DNA of 64,000 nt from Aminobacter niigataensis. GTDB lineage: Bacteria > Pseudomonadota > Alphaproteobacteria > Rhizobiales > Rhizobiaceae. The DNA lies in the NCBI RefSeq assembly GCF_014200015.1, contig NZ_JACHOT010000001.1, forward strand, positions 124,001-188,000. Direction: 5' to 3'. The notes below the pieces were generated by a model, which saw nothing but the letters and a program-made list of their open reading frames with translations, did not search any database and had not been told where the DNA came from. The translations under genes and the position numbers were made by a program. Below are positions 6,907 to 16,837 of this stretch, piece by piece. Every line of letters begins with the position of its first letter. Positions within the stretch are counted from its first letter, which is position 1.

Positions 6907-7866
6907 TCACATGTAGAGCTTGGCCGGGTCCTTGCCGGCGTAAAGCTGGCCGACCTCGGCGCCATAGCCGTTGAACAACTGGGTCGGCACCAGTTCTCCG
7001 GTGTGAAGCACACGCTCCCTGGCCTGGCTCCAGCGCGGATGCGGCACCTCGGGGTTCACGTTTGCCCAGAAGCCGTATTCGCTCGGCTGGATCGCTTCCC
7101 AGAGACCGACAGGCTGCTCGGCAACGAAGTCGATCTTGCGGATCGACTTGATCGACTTGAAGCCATACTTCCACGGCAGCGCGAGACGTAGCGGCGCGCC
7201 GAACTGCTTGCCCAGGGGTTTGTCATAAGCGCCGGTGACGAGGAAGGGCAGGTCGAGTGCCGCCTCCTCGATGGTAACACCTTCGACATAGGGCCATGGG
7301 TAGACGAAGTCGTTCTGGCCGGGCGCCATCTCTGGATCGAGAAAGGTCTCGAAGCGGATGAACTTTGCATCTGCCTTGGGACTGGCGAGCGCCACCAGTG
7401 CCTTGAGCGGAAAACCGCTCCACGGAATGGTCATCGACCAGGCCTCGACGCAGCGGTGGCGGTAGAGCCGCGTCTCCAGCGGGAATTTTCGGATCAGGTC
7501 GTCGATGCCGAGCGTCATCGGCTTGTCGACCAGCCCGCCGATCTGCACCTCCCAGGGCCGCGTCTTGAGCTGCTGTGCGTTGGCGGCGATCTCCTTGTAG
7601 GTGCCGTATTCATAGAAGTTGTTGTAGTTGGCGTTGATCTCTTCGGGCGTCAGCGAGCGGTCGAGCTTGTAGGTTGTGTTCGGCTTGGCCGGATAGAGGT
7701 CGGCGGTCGGGTCCTTGTCCTCGGCGCGAGCCGGCCGCGGCAGCGTGGCGGCTGCAAGGCCGAGCCCCATGCCGGCGAGAATCGAGCGGCGGTTGAGGAA
7801 CATCTCCTCGGGCGTGGCCTGAGCCTCGCTGATTGCCCAGGACGGGCGGCGGTGTACGAATGCCAT
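6907..7866 (-). CDS. msrP: Protein-methionine-sulfoxide reductase, molybdopterin catalytic subunit
   Basis: The 319-residue periplasmic enzyme (YedY family) repairs oxidised methionines in exported proteins using a molybdenum-pterin cofactor. A twin-arginine signal starts at residues 25-32 (LNRRSILAGMGLG) after the family's typical extension, and the Mo ligand is Cys139 in YRHRCVEAWSM. PWKYGFKSIKSI near residue 245 is also conserved. It is exported folded by Tat. The usual haem-containing membrane partner MsrQ is not adjacent and does not appear in this window. A 20-bp near-palindrome lies about 65 bases upstream of the start. Confidence 0.94.
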   Translation of the reverse strand: MAFVHRRPSWAISEAQATPEEMFLNRRSILAGMGLGLAAATLPRPARAEDKDPTADLYPAKPNTTYKLDRSLTPEEINANYNNFYEYGTYKEIAANAQQLKTRPWEVQIGGLVDKPMTLGIDDLIRKFPLETRLYRHRCVEAWSMTIPWSGFPLKALVALASPKADAKFIRFETFLDPEMAPGQNDFVYPWPYVEGVTIEEAALDLPFLVTGAYDKPLGKQFGAPLRLALPWKYGFKSIKSIRKIDFVAEQPVGLWEAIQPSEYGFWANVNPEVPHPRWSQARERVLHTGELVPTQLFNGYGAEVGQLYAGKDPAKLYM

Positions 7867-7930
7867 GCTCGGTTCTCCAAAAGTCGGCTCGCAAGGTCGC
7901 CCCTGCGGACCGCGAAATCAACGTGGTCAC

Positions 7931-7950
7931 GTTCACATACGTATGCGAAC
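7931..7950. promoter_or_regulatory. 20-bp near-perfect palindrome upstream of msrP
   Basis: GTTCACATACGTATGCGAAC reads as its own reverse complement except for one symmetric mismatch. It sits in the 180-base gap between msrP and the terminator of the EF-G-like gene. It looks like a dimeric regulator binding site controlling msrP. The regulator is not identifiable. Confidence 0.5.
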
Positions 7951-8001
7951 GCTGCCGCGTTTCAGTGTCTTGCCCAATCCAAGATCAACAGAGCGTGAGC
8001 A

Positions 8002-8040
8002 GCAAGGACCGGACGGCCGCTGGCGCCGTCCGGTCCTTGC
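8002..8040. terminator. Long hairpin after the EF-G-like gene
   Basis: Two 16-base arms (8002-8017 and 8025-8040) are perfectly complementary around a seven-base loop, starting five bases beyond the stop codon of the minus-strand EF-G-like gene. There is no T-tract, so it may act as an mRNA 3' end or a weak terminator. Confidence 0.6.
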
Positions 8041-8044
8041 AATG

Positions 8045-10096
8045 TCACGCCGCCTTGCCGGCCGACTGCATCGCCTCGTCGGCGAGGCGGCCGGTCAGTT
8101 CTGCCATGTGGTCGAACTCGGCGCGGTAGGTGGCAGCACCCGCGGTCGCCGAGCGCAGCTCGATGATCAGGTCGCTGATTTCGGATTGCGGCATCGTCGC
8201 CTCGACCACGTCCCAGCCCGGCCAGTCGGCGCGCGCGTCGTAGCCGAGGATCTGGCCGCGGCGCTGGGGCACGAGCGCGATGATGCGCGCGGTGGCATCC
8301 GACGGCGTGAAGATCTCGACCTTCATGACAGGTTCGAGCAGAACCGGCGAACAGCTTGGCATGCCCTCCTTCATCGCGATCTTGGCCGCCATCTGGAAAG
8401 CCATGTCGGAGGAATCGACGCTGTGGAACGAGCCGTCCGACAGGTTGACGGCGATGTCGACGACCGGAAAGCCGAGCGGGCCGATCTTGAGGAAGTCGCG
8501 CGCACCGGCCTCCACCGACTGGATATACTGCTTGGGCACGACGCCGCCGGTGATGGTGTCGGTGAACTCGAAACCCGAGCCGCGCGGCAGCGGCTTGATC
8601 TCGATGACGACGTCGCCGAACTGGCCGTGGCCGCCCGACTGCTTCTTGTGGCGGCCGCGCTGCTGGACGGCCTTGCGGATCGTCTCGCGATAGGGCACCG
8701 CCGGCGCATAGCCTTCGACGGCGATCTGGTTGCGGCCTTCGAGACGCTCGCGCACGACCCTGAGATGCATTTCACCATGGCCCGACAGCACCGTTTCGGC
8801 CGAGTCCTGGTTGTGATGCAGGGTCAGCGAGGGGTCTTCCTCGGCGAGGCGCTGGATGGCGGCCGACATCTTGACCTCGTCCTTGCGCTCCTTGGGCCGC
8901 AGCGCGAAGGCATAGACCGGTTTCGGCGGCTCGAGCCTGACGAGGGGCTTCATGCCGCCCTTGGCCGATGTCAGCGTCTGGCCGGTGGCAACGTTGTCGA
9001 GCTTGCCGAGCGCCACGGTATCGCCGGCGCCGGCGTTGGAGAGCTTGGACTGGTCCTTGCCAAGCATGCGATAGATGCCGGAAACCTTCGCTGTGTCGGT
9101 GGTGTTGAGCCAGAGCTCGGCGCCGTCGGTGACCTGGCCGGACAGGATGCGCGATACCGACAGCTTGCCGGCATGCGAGGTGTGGATGGTCTTCATCACC
9201 TGCACTATGGCTGCACTGCCCTCTGCTATTCCGAGCCGCTTGCGGGTCGCCTCGACGTCGGGGGCGTCGTGGCGGATGGCCTTCAACAGCCTGAGCGCGC
9301 CATTGCCCTTTTCGGCCGAGCCGATCAGCACCGGGGTGACGGCGCCATCGCGCAGGTCGGCGGCAAGGTCGTCGAAAATCTCGTCCTTCGGCGGCTCGAT
9401 CTCTTCAAGCAACTGCTCCATCAGCTGGTCGTCGTGGTCGGCGAGCGTCTCGAGCATGGCGAAACGGGCTTCGAGTTCGCGCGCCTTCTCGTCGCCGGGG
9501 ATCTCGGCGATCTCGCTCTCAGCATATTCGCGGTAGATGTAGGCGCGTTCCAGCGCGAGGTCGATCGAGCCGACGACGGCGCCGTCCTTGCGCAGCGGGA
9601 TCTGGCGCAGCAGCAAGGGCGTGCGGCTGACCGGCTGCAGCAGCTTGAGCGCATCGCGCACGCCTGATGTCGCCTTGTCGATCTTGTTGAGGAACAGGAT
9701 GCGTGGCACGCCGAGATCGTCAAGCTTGCGCATGATCAGCTGCAAGGCGGGGATCTTCTTTTCGTCAGGCTCGGCGACCACGACCGCCAGGTCGCAGGCG
9801 GCAAGGATCGGGTCAGCCTCGAAGGCGAACTCGACCGAGCCGGGGCAATCGACGAAGGTGATGCTCTCGCCCATGAACTGCGTGGTGGCGAAGACCGCGT
9901 CGACGCTCATGGCGTGAGCCCGGGCCTCGGCCGAATGGTCGGAGACGGTGTTGCCCGACGATACTGGTTGCTGCTTGGGAATGGCGCCCGTGCGGGCGAG
10001 AAGGGCTTCAAGAAGAGTGGTTTTACCGCTGGCAAAGGGACCGACGATGGCGATGCATTTCGGTCCCGTGCGTCTTCCTCCGGCGCGACTACCCAT
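8045..10096 (-). CDS. EF-G-like translational GTPase
   Basis: The 683-residue protein has all elongation factor G domains. The GTPase domain shows GPFASGKTT (P-loop), FVDCPGSVEF (G3) and FLNKIDKA (G4). Domains II-V follow, with GGHGQFGDVVIEIKPL typical of domain IV. ATG at 10096 follows a clear GGAGGT ribosome-binding site, so longer starts are rejected. The G3 motif reads DCPGS where canonical EF-G has DTPGH, so the catalytic histidine is replaced by serine. This makes it a member of the shorter EF-G-like (EF-G2) group rather than the main factor, which normally lies in the str operon. It may act in an alternative translation step; its role is unproven. Confidence 0.9.
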   Translation of the reverse strand: MGSRAGGRRTGPKCIAIVGPFASGKTTLLEALLARTGAIPKQQPVSSGNTVSDHSAEARAHAMSVDAVFATTQFMGESITFVDCPGSVEFAFEADPILAACDLAVVVAEPDEKKIPALQLIMRKLDDLGVPRILFLNKIDKATSGVRDALKLLQPVSRTPLLLRQIPLRKDGAVVGSIDLALERAYIYREYAESEIAEIPGDEKARELEARFAMLETLADHDDQLMEQLLEEIEPPKDEIFDDLAADLRDGAVTPVLIGSAEKGNGALRLLKAIRHDAPDVEATRKRLGIAEGSAAIVQVMKTIHTSHAGKLSVSRILSGQVTDGAELWLNTTDTAKVSGIYRMLGKDQSKLSNAGAGDTVALGKLDNVATGQTLTSAKGGMKPLVRLEPPKPVYAFALRPKERKDEVKMSAAIQRLAEEDPSLTLHHNQDSAETVLSGHGEMHLRVVRERLEGRNQIAVEGYAPAVPYRETIRKAVQQRGRHKKQSGGHGQFGDVVIEIKPLPRGSGFEFTDTITGGVVPKQYIQSVEAGARDFLKIGPLGFPVVDIAVNLSDGSFHSVDSSDMAFQMAAKIAMKEGMPSCSPVLLEPVMKVEIFTPSDATARIIALVPQRRGQILGYDARADWPGWDVVEATMPQSEISDLIIELRSATAGAATYRAEFDHMAELTGRLADEAMQSAGKAA

Positions 10097-10310
10097 GAGA
10101 GCTGACCTCCACTCAGGCATTTTTCCCTGAATGCGGCGGCCGGCCTGTTCGGCCGTCGCGGGCAATGACGTGTGGTGTTTTCCTCCCGGTCGAACATATC
10201 GTCACACGGCTTTGCGGGGAGGGCAAGGGGAAGGGCGCCCGGGGCCCGACCTTTGAAGCAGGCAAGATGCGGGGAGGGCCTTGCCGGTGCGAAGCGACGC
10301 CATCCCCAGA

Positions 10311-10351
10311 AAACAAAAAAAGCCCGGCAGGTTGGCACCTGCCGGGCTTTT
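10311..10351. terminator. Bidirectional intrinsic terminator after the MHS transporter gene
   Basis: The stem AGCCCGGCAGGT / ACCTGCCGGGCT with a four-base loop is flanked by an A-run and a T-run. It follows the stop of the minus-strand transporter gene and would also stop plus-strand transcripts. Confidence 0.85.
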
Positions 10352-10369
10352 TAGCGTTTGTGCCGAGGA

Positions 10370-12259
10370 TCAGTCCTTGGCGTTGAGGTCGGTGCCGAGC
10401 GTGTCCTTGACGAACAGCGTGCCGATGATCAGCGTCATGGCGGCAATCGCGATCGGGTACCAGAGGCCGTAGTAGATGTCGCCGGCCGCAGCACTCATGG
10501 CGAATGCGGTTGCCGGCAGCAGGCCGCCGAACCAGCCGTTGCCGATGTGGTAGGGCAGCGACATGCCGGTGTAGCGGATGCGGGTCGGGAACATCTCGAC
10601 CAGGATCGCGGCGATCGGGCCGTAGACCATGGTCACGTAGATGACCAGCACGGTGAGGATGGCGATGACCATCGGCCAGCTCACTGCTGCCGGATCGGCG
10701 ACCATGGCGAAGGAGCCGCCGGCGGGGATGTTGAAGAAGCCGACTTCCGGAGCACCGGCTGCCTCTTCAGCGGTAACGATCTTGTCCTTGATCGCCTGTT
10801 CGGTCGGAACGGTGGTCTTTTCGCCGGCGCGGATGGCGGCGGCGTCGAGCTTGAGCTCGGGGTTGGCGGCAATGAAGGCGTCGAGCTTCTGGTCGGCAAC
10901 CTTGGCAGCACCACGGACCAGCGGGTAACCGCCGTCGTGAAGGGCGATGTTGACTGCCTTGACGAAGGCAGCGTCGCTCGCCTTGGCAGCATCGCCCGCG
11001 GCGATGGCGTCATAGGAGGTGACGGTCTCGTCGCCGATCTTGACCGAAGCAGGCGTGCCCGGAGCCGCCGTGGTGACGACGTCATAAGGAACCGAGTTCT
11101 TGGTCAGGAACGACGTCGCGATATCGCAGGAAGTGGTGAATTTCGCGGTGCCCACCGGGTTGAACTGGAACTTGCAGTCGCCAGGAGCGGCGGTGACGGT
11201 GGCGCGAACGTTCTGCTGGGCGGTGGCGAGTGCCGGGTTTGCGGCCCAGGTCAGAGCCTTGAACAGCGGGAAGTAGGTGACGATGGCGAGTGCCAGGCCA
11301 GCCATGATGATCGGCTTGCGGCCGATCTTGTCGGACAGCCAGCCGAACAGCACGAAAAAGCCGGTGCCGAGCAGTAGCGAAATCGCGATCATGATGTTGA
11401 CGGCCTGGGCGTCGACCTTGAGCACGTTCTGCAGGAAGAACAGTGCGTAGAACTGGCCCGAGTACCACACCACGGCCTGGCCGGCGGTGAGGCCGAACAG
11501 CGCGAGCAGCGCGATCTTGGCGTTCTTCCACTGACCGAAGGCTTCCGACAGCGGTGCCTTGGAACCCTTGCCCTCTTCCTTCATGCGCTGGAAGGTCGGC
11601 GATTCCGAAAGCGACAGACGGATCCACACCGAGATGCCGAGCAGGATGAAGGAGAGCAGGAACGGAACGCGCCAGCCCCAGGCGGCGAAGGCTTCCTTGC
11701 CGAGCCAGGTCTGCACCACCAGGATGACGACCAGCGACAGGAACAGGCCGAGCGTCGCGGTGGTCTGGATCCACGAGGTGTAGTAGCCGCGGCGGTCATC
11801 GGGGGCGTGCTCGGCGACATAGGTCGCAGCACCGCCATACTCACCGCCGAGCGCCAGGCCCTGCAGCATGCGCAGCGCGATCAGGATGACCGGAGCGGCG
11901 ATGCCGATCGTGGCGGAACCGGGCAGCAGGCCGACGAAGAAGGTCGACAGGCCCATGATCAGGATGGTGACGAGGAAGGTGTATTTGCGGCCGACGAGGT
12001 CGCCGATGCGGCCGAAGACGAGCGCGCCGAACGGACGCACCAGGAAGCCGGCAGCGAAAGCAAGCAGCGCGAAGATATTACGCGTCGCCTCGGGGTAGGA
12101 GGCGAAGAAGGTCGCGCCGATGAAGGCTGCGAGTGAACCGTAAAGGTAGAAATCGTACCATTCGAACACGGTGCCGAGCGAAGAAGCGAAGATGACTTTC
12201 TTCTCTTCTCGCGTCATGCCTCGCCCGCGGCGGGCGTCGGCGGTTGCCGAAATTGCCAT
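10370..12259 (-). CDS. MFS transporter, metabolite:H+ symporter type, with large soluble insert
   Basis: The 629-residue inner-membrane transporter begins MAISATADARRGRGMTREEKKVIFASSLGTVFEWYDFYLYG, the signature opening of MHS-family (ProP/ShiA/KgtP-like) symporters. GRIGDLVGRKYTF and LGGEYGGAATYVAEHAP are further family motifs. ATG at 12259 has a GGGAGGAG ribosome-binding site. Compared with the usual 430-460 residues it has about 170 extra: between the transmembrane segments ending WLSDKIGRKPIIMAGLALAIVTYFPLFKAL and the one starting VSWPMVIAILTVLVIYV lies a soluble segment with two cysteines (GDCKFQF, TTSCDIA). The substrate is probably an organic acid or osmolyte and cannot be specified. 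Confidence 0.9.
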   Translation of the reverse strand: MAISATADARRGRGMTREEKKVIFASSLGTVFEWYDFYLYGSLAAFIGATFFASYPEATRNIFALLAFAAGFLVRPFGALVFGRIGDLVGRKYTFLVTILIMGLSTFFVGLLPGSATIGIAAPVILIALRMLQGLALGGEYGGAATYVAEHAPDDRRGYYTSWIQTTATLGLFLSLVVILVVQTWLGKEAFAAWGWRVPFLLSFILLGISVWIRLSLSESPTFQRMKEEGKGSKAPLSEAFGQWKNAKIALLALFGLTAGQAVVWYSGQFYALFFLQNVLKVDAQAVNIMIAISLLLGTGFFVLFGWLSDKIGRKPIIMAGLALAIVTYFPLFKALTWAANPALATAQQNVRATVTAAPGDCKFQFNPVGTAKFTTSCDIATSFLTKNSVPYDVVTTAAPGTPASVKIGDETVTSYDAIAAGDAAKASDAAFVKAVNIALHDGGYPLVRGAAKVADQKLDAFIAANPELKLDAAAIRAGEKTTVPTEQAIKDKIVTAEEAAGAPEVGFFNIPAGGSFAMVADPAAVSWPMVIAILTVLVIYVTMVYGPIAAILVEMFPTRIRYTGMSLPYHIGNGWFGGLLPATAFAMSAAAGDIYYGLWYPIAIAAMTLIIGTLFVKDTLGTDLNAKD

Positions 12260-12581
12260 AATTGTCTCCTCCCAGAGTGCCGGCGGTAAAGGCCTGGAGA
12301 GCAATCTCCGGGGGAATCCGCCGAACCTAACCACGGTCGAAGTGATAACGCCGGGAGGCGGGCGTTATCCATCGCTGCTTTGGGATTATGACCTTAGTCG
12401 TAGAAGCAGCCGCGAAGTGTTCGAAGCCATTGATGCTGCATCGCAAAAGCGATGCGTGGCTGGCGCCAGAACAGTCTGGCTCCTTGTTCGAACTCGTCGG
12501 CGTGCGCAGGCGGAAAGCTATTGGCGGATGCTGCCCGGCGGCACGATTGCGCCGCCGAGCCATTTGCCGGGAAGTGCGGGC

Positions 12582-12752
12582 TCAGGCGGCCCGTTCTTCC
12601 TTCTCGACGAGGTAGCCGCGGTCTCGCAGCCACCGGGCGATGATGATTTCGACCATCGACGACACCGAACGGTGATCGTCCTTGGCCGCCTTGACGAGCG
12701 CTTCCTTGAGGTCGCGTTCGATACGGAATCCGAGTGGGTGAGTCTTAGACAT
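12582..12752 (-). CDS. Small ribbon-helix-helix-type DNA-binding protein
   Basis: A 56-residue product begins MSKTHPLGFRIERDLKEALV and continues KAAKDDHRSVSSMVEIIIARWLRDRGYLVEKEERAA. The pattern of a short beta strand (HPLGFRIE), an amphipathic helix, a turn (DDHRSVSSM) and a second helix matches Arc/CopG-type ribbon-helix-helix proteins. AGGAATTGTC precedes the ATG. There is no adjacent toxin gene, so an antitoxin role is not supported and a free-standing regulator is more likely. The gene is shorter than most ORF-length cut-offs and easily missed. Confidence 0.75.
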   Translation of the reverse strand: MSKTHPLGFRIERDLKEALVKAAKDDHRSVSSMVEIIIARWLRDRGYLVEKEERAA

Positions 12753-12872
12753 GACAATTCCTGAGACTTGTCGGGACGTGTAGTCCCGTGGGAGGACGAC
12801 CGGTGTGCGACGAGCCTATGAATGTGTCGCGAGTTGACCGGTCATGCGGCGCAGGTGGGGCGCGTTGCGCCG

Positions 12873-13220
12873 TCAGGCCTGGGCTGGCGGTGCGCGGGGT
12901 GCGCTCGTTCGTGCGCGCAGGAAATTGAAAGGCGAGCCGGCCGGCGATGCGGCGCTGTCGATGGCCGCGATCGGCAGGCCGTGAGCAGCCCGAAGCAAGC
13001 CGTTGTCATCCGCGAGGTCGCAATTGCCCTCAGCCAGCGTGACGCATGAATCGCTCCACATCGGAAGCGCGAAAGGATCTGCGGGTTCCGTGTAGGGCGC
13101 GTCGCCGGCGGAAAGCTGAGGGCTTTCGTCTTGATTGCTGAAATGCGCGTGACTCGATGCAACCGAGGCCGTGAGGGCAGCAAAAACCGGTAGCAGCAGC
13201 AAGAACAAGTGCGCGAGCAA
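12873..13220 (-). CDS. Small secreted hypothetical protein
   Basis: The likely TTG start at 13220 is preceded by AGGAG at good spacing and makes the protein begin directly with a signal peptide, LLAHLFLLLLPVFAALTASVASSHAHF. The mature part (about 90 residues) is Ala/Pro/Asp-rich with a possible disulfide pair in SDSCVTLAEGNCDLADD. No family is recognised. A longer frame reaches TTG at 13265 but has no ribosome-binding site. Coding is supported by the signal peptide and RBS only. Confidence 0.5.
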   Translation of the reverse strand: MLAHLFLLLLPVFAALTASVASSHAHFSNQDESPQLSAGDAPYTEPADPFALPMWSDSCVTLAEGNCDLADDNGLLRAAHGLPIAAIDSAASPAGSPFNFLRARTSAPRAPPAQA

Positions 13221-13440
13221 ACTTCTGCTCCTTCGCCCCTGCTGCTGCTGTCTATGCTGATACAATTGCTGCCTCTGGACGCCTCTGCATACGTCCGCCC
13301 GCTACGGCGGATATAGTTACTTTAGATTAACAGAGTTCGGGCCGGCACGGCAATATGCAAATGTATAACAGCGTATGAGAATCGAAGATTCCTGCCGGCA
13401 ACCTCATGACAGTTTCGGTCGATTCGCACAGCCGGCAAAG

Positions 13441-13466
13441 AAAAACCCGGCCGGAGCCGGGTTTTT
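13441..13466. terminator. Intrinsic terminator of aatA
   Basis: AAAAACCCGGC and GCCGGGTTTTT form a perfect stem around four bases, just past the stop codon of the minus-strand aminotransferase gene. The T-run lies on the minus-strand 3' side. Confidence 0.85.
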
Positions 13467-13487
13467 CCAACAGTCAGATATGTGAGC

Positions 13488-14879
<1,392 letters not shown>

Positions 14880-14971
14880 TCAAGTTTGAGACATTCCGTT
14901 AACCGGCGATCAAATCTTCGATGAGATTTTGGCGGAGCAATTTCGCCAGCATTCCGGAAATAGGACGGACC

Positions 14972-15874
14972 GTGTCGAAGAGCATCGGGCTCGCCCATAT
15001 CATCCGGCACGACGACGGTTCTGCGACCGGAGTCTGGGGCGTGCACGCGCTGCACAGCGCGTTCCAGCCGATTTTTGCCTTTCAGTCGGGCCGTTTGCTG
15101 GTCACGGCCTTCGAAGGGCTGATCAGGCCGTTTCGTGGAGCGGACGCGGTGCCCCCGGGTATGTTCTTCGCCGTCGTGGACAGTGCAGAGCGACTGCAGG
15201 TCGAGACCCTGACGCGGACGCTGCATTTGCTCAACGCCGCGACGTTCGTGCCCAAGGCTGCGTCGATCTTCATCAATTTCGATCCGTCGGTGTTTCTCGA
15301 CCGCTCGATTTCGGAACACGCGCTGCGCGACATGCGCCAGGTTCTCAACGAGACCGGCATCGATCCACGCCGCATCGTCTGCGAAGTGACCGAGAAGCCG
15401 GCCTCGGAAGAGGCACTGTTCGATTTCGTCCGGGCCCTCAAGGCAAACGGCTTGCGCATCGCCGTGGATGATTTCGGCTCGGCCGAATCCGACATCAAGC
15501 GGATCCGCGACATCAAGCCCGACATCGTCAAGTTCGATGCCCACTGGATCAGCCGCCTCATGGAATCCGGTGCAGGCTTCGCCCTGCTCAAGGAAATGGT
15601 GGCGAACTTCGAAGAGAAGGGGATTCGCACCGTCTTCGAGGGGCTCGAGGAGAGCTGGCAACTGCAACTGGCCGAGCGCTCCGGCGCCTCGATGGTGCAG
15701 GGGTTCGTGCTGGCAATGCCGGAGATCGTGCCGGCGGATTTTTCGCATTTCGAGCCGGCAGCACTCGAAGCCGCCGGCAAGCAACAGGGGTCCCCGGCCG
15801 TGGCCGGAGACGCTGGCCCGCTGGCAGGCAGCGCGCCGAGAACAGGCCGAAGTTTCGGCAAAAGGACATCGTGA
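14972..15874 (+). CDS. EAL-domain protein (possible c-di-GMP phosphodiesterase)
   Basis: A roughly 300-residue protein made almost entirely of an EAL domain. Recognisable elements are FQPIFAFQSG near the start, EGLIRP in place of the EALLR signature, FINFDPSVF, CEVTEKPA, AVDDFGSAESD, PDIVKFD, FEGLEE and VQGF. Most catalytic acidic residues and the lysine therefore seem present, and activity on cyclic di-GMP is plausible. GTG at 14972 has AGGA six bases ahead; ATG at 14921 is the alternative. There is no sensor, PAS, GGDEF or membrane segment. It overlaps the next gene, a degenerate relative, by one base. Confidence 0.85.
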   Translation: MSKSIGLAHIIRHDDGSATGVWGVHALHSAFQPIFAFQSGRLLVTAFEGLIRPFRGADAVPPGMFFAVVDSAERLQVETLTRTLHLLNAATFVPKAASIFINFDPSVFLDRSISEHALRDMRQVLNETGIDPRRIVCEVTEKPASEEALFDFVRALKANGLRIAVDDFGSAESDIKRIRDIKPDIVKFDAHWISRLMESGAGFALLKEMVANFEEKGIRTVFEGLEESWQLQLAERSGASMVQGFVLAMPEIVPADFSHFEPAALEAAGKQQGSPAVAGDAGPLAGSAPRTGRSFGKRTS

Positions 15875-16713
15875 TGAGTGACGGGTTTTTCGGCTTTGGC
15901 GCACTGCCGGCGGATCTCGCTGCCAAGATCGTCGCCGACGAGGTTGGGCTGGAGTACGGCATCCATGGCGATTTCCGCCTGCGCTGCGCCATGCAGCCGA
16001 TCTTCAGGCATGAGCAGGGCCGGCTGACGCCGGTGACCGCCGATGCGCATGTCGTGCCTTACCTGCAGGGCCAGCCGGTCCCGATGCTCGAATTCCTCGC
16101 TGAAGTGGCTGCCGAAGATCGCGCGATCGTCGGGCGCATGATCGAGGTCCTGCCGCTCGCCAATGTCCACAATATCGGCGTCGAAGGCGTTTCGTTGCTG
16201 TTCCGTCACAATGGAAGCGGTGGCAGCGAAGCCATGGACGACCTGCGCTTCATGGTGCGGGGCCTTGAGGACGAAGGTTTCGATGTGTCGCAGCTGGTAT
16301 GCGAAATCGATGGGGTCGACGAGCGCCTTGCCGACGCCTTGCGTGAACTGGGCCTGCGTGTCGCGCTTGCTCATCGTGGGGTAGAGCAGCCGGATGCGCA
16401 TGCAGCCTGTCGGGTGAATGCCGACATCGTCAGGCTCGATCGGGTGTCGTTCGAGCGTTTCTGCGCCGACGCCGCTACCGGCCGGCTGTTGCGGCCCGTG
16501 GTCTCGGAGTTCAAGGCGCAAGGGGCAGCGGTGTTGGTCGAGGGCATCGACAGCGAAAGCCGTCTTGAAATAGCCCTTGGTGCCGGCGTCGAGCTGTTCC
16601 AGGGCGACCTGCTCGAGCCGGCAATGCTGGTCGGCAGCGTCTTTGCCGACGGACCGCGCGAGGCGTCGCAATATCGCCGCGGCGAATGTGTCGTTGTTCC
16701 ATTGTTTGGCTGA
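15874..16713 (+). CDS. Degenerate EAL-domain paralogue, probably catalytically inactive
   Basis: The start overlaps the preceding stop (TGATG), so the two are translationally coupled. The 279-residue protein follows the same layout, CAMQPIFRHEQGRL, NVHNIGVEGVSLLF, VCEIDGVDERLADAL, ADIVRLD, AAVLVEGID and LFQGDLL, but the EAL motif is gone and VALAHRGVEQ replaces the DDFG motif. Only the VEG glutamate and QG near the end remain. It most likely binds c-di-GMP or the first protein rather than cleaving the nucleotide. Inactivity is inferred from missing metal ligands. Confidence 0.75.
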   Translation: MSDGFFGFGALPADLAAKIVADEVGLEYGIHGDFRLRCAMQPIFRHEQGRLTPVTADAHVVPYLQGQPVPMLEFLAEVAAEDRAIVGRMIEVLPLANVHNIGVEGVSLLFRHNGSGGSEAMDDLRFMVRGLEDEGFDVSQLVCEIDGVDERLADALRELGLRVALAHRGVEQPDAHAACRVNADIVRLDRVSFERFCADAATGRLLRPVVSEFKAQGAAVLVEGIDSESRLEIALGAGVELFQGDLLEPAMLVGSVFADGPREASQYRRGECVVVPLFG

Positions 16714-16837
16714 CACCTAGCCGCTGTTCGGCTGATGCCTGGCGAAGCATCACAAATGCTGATGTTTCGCAGCAGAACAAATCGCTGGTCTGACGTTTCC
16801 GCGCGGTGATAATCGCGGTCGAACAAGGGCCAGCGCA

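Noticed and set aside
7865-9667. 600-codon plus-strand frame opposite the EF-G-like gene
   Set aside because: Low-complexity Arg/Asp/Gly-rich sequence with no motif; the minus-strand EF-G frame fully explains this region.
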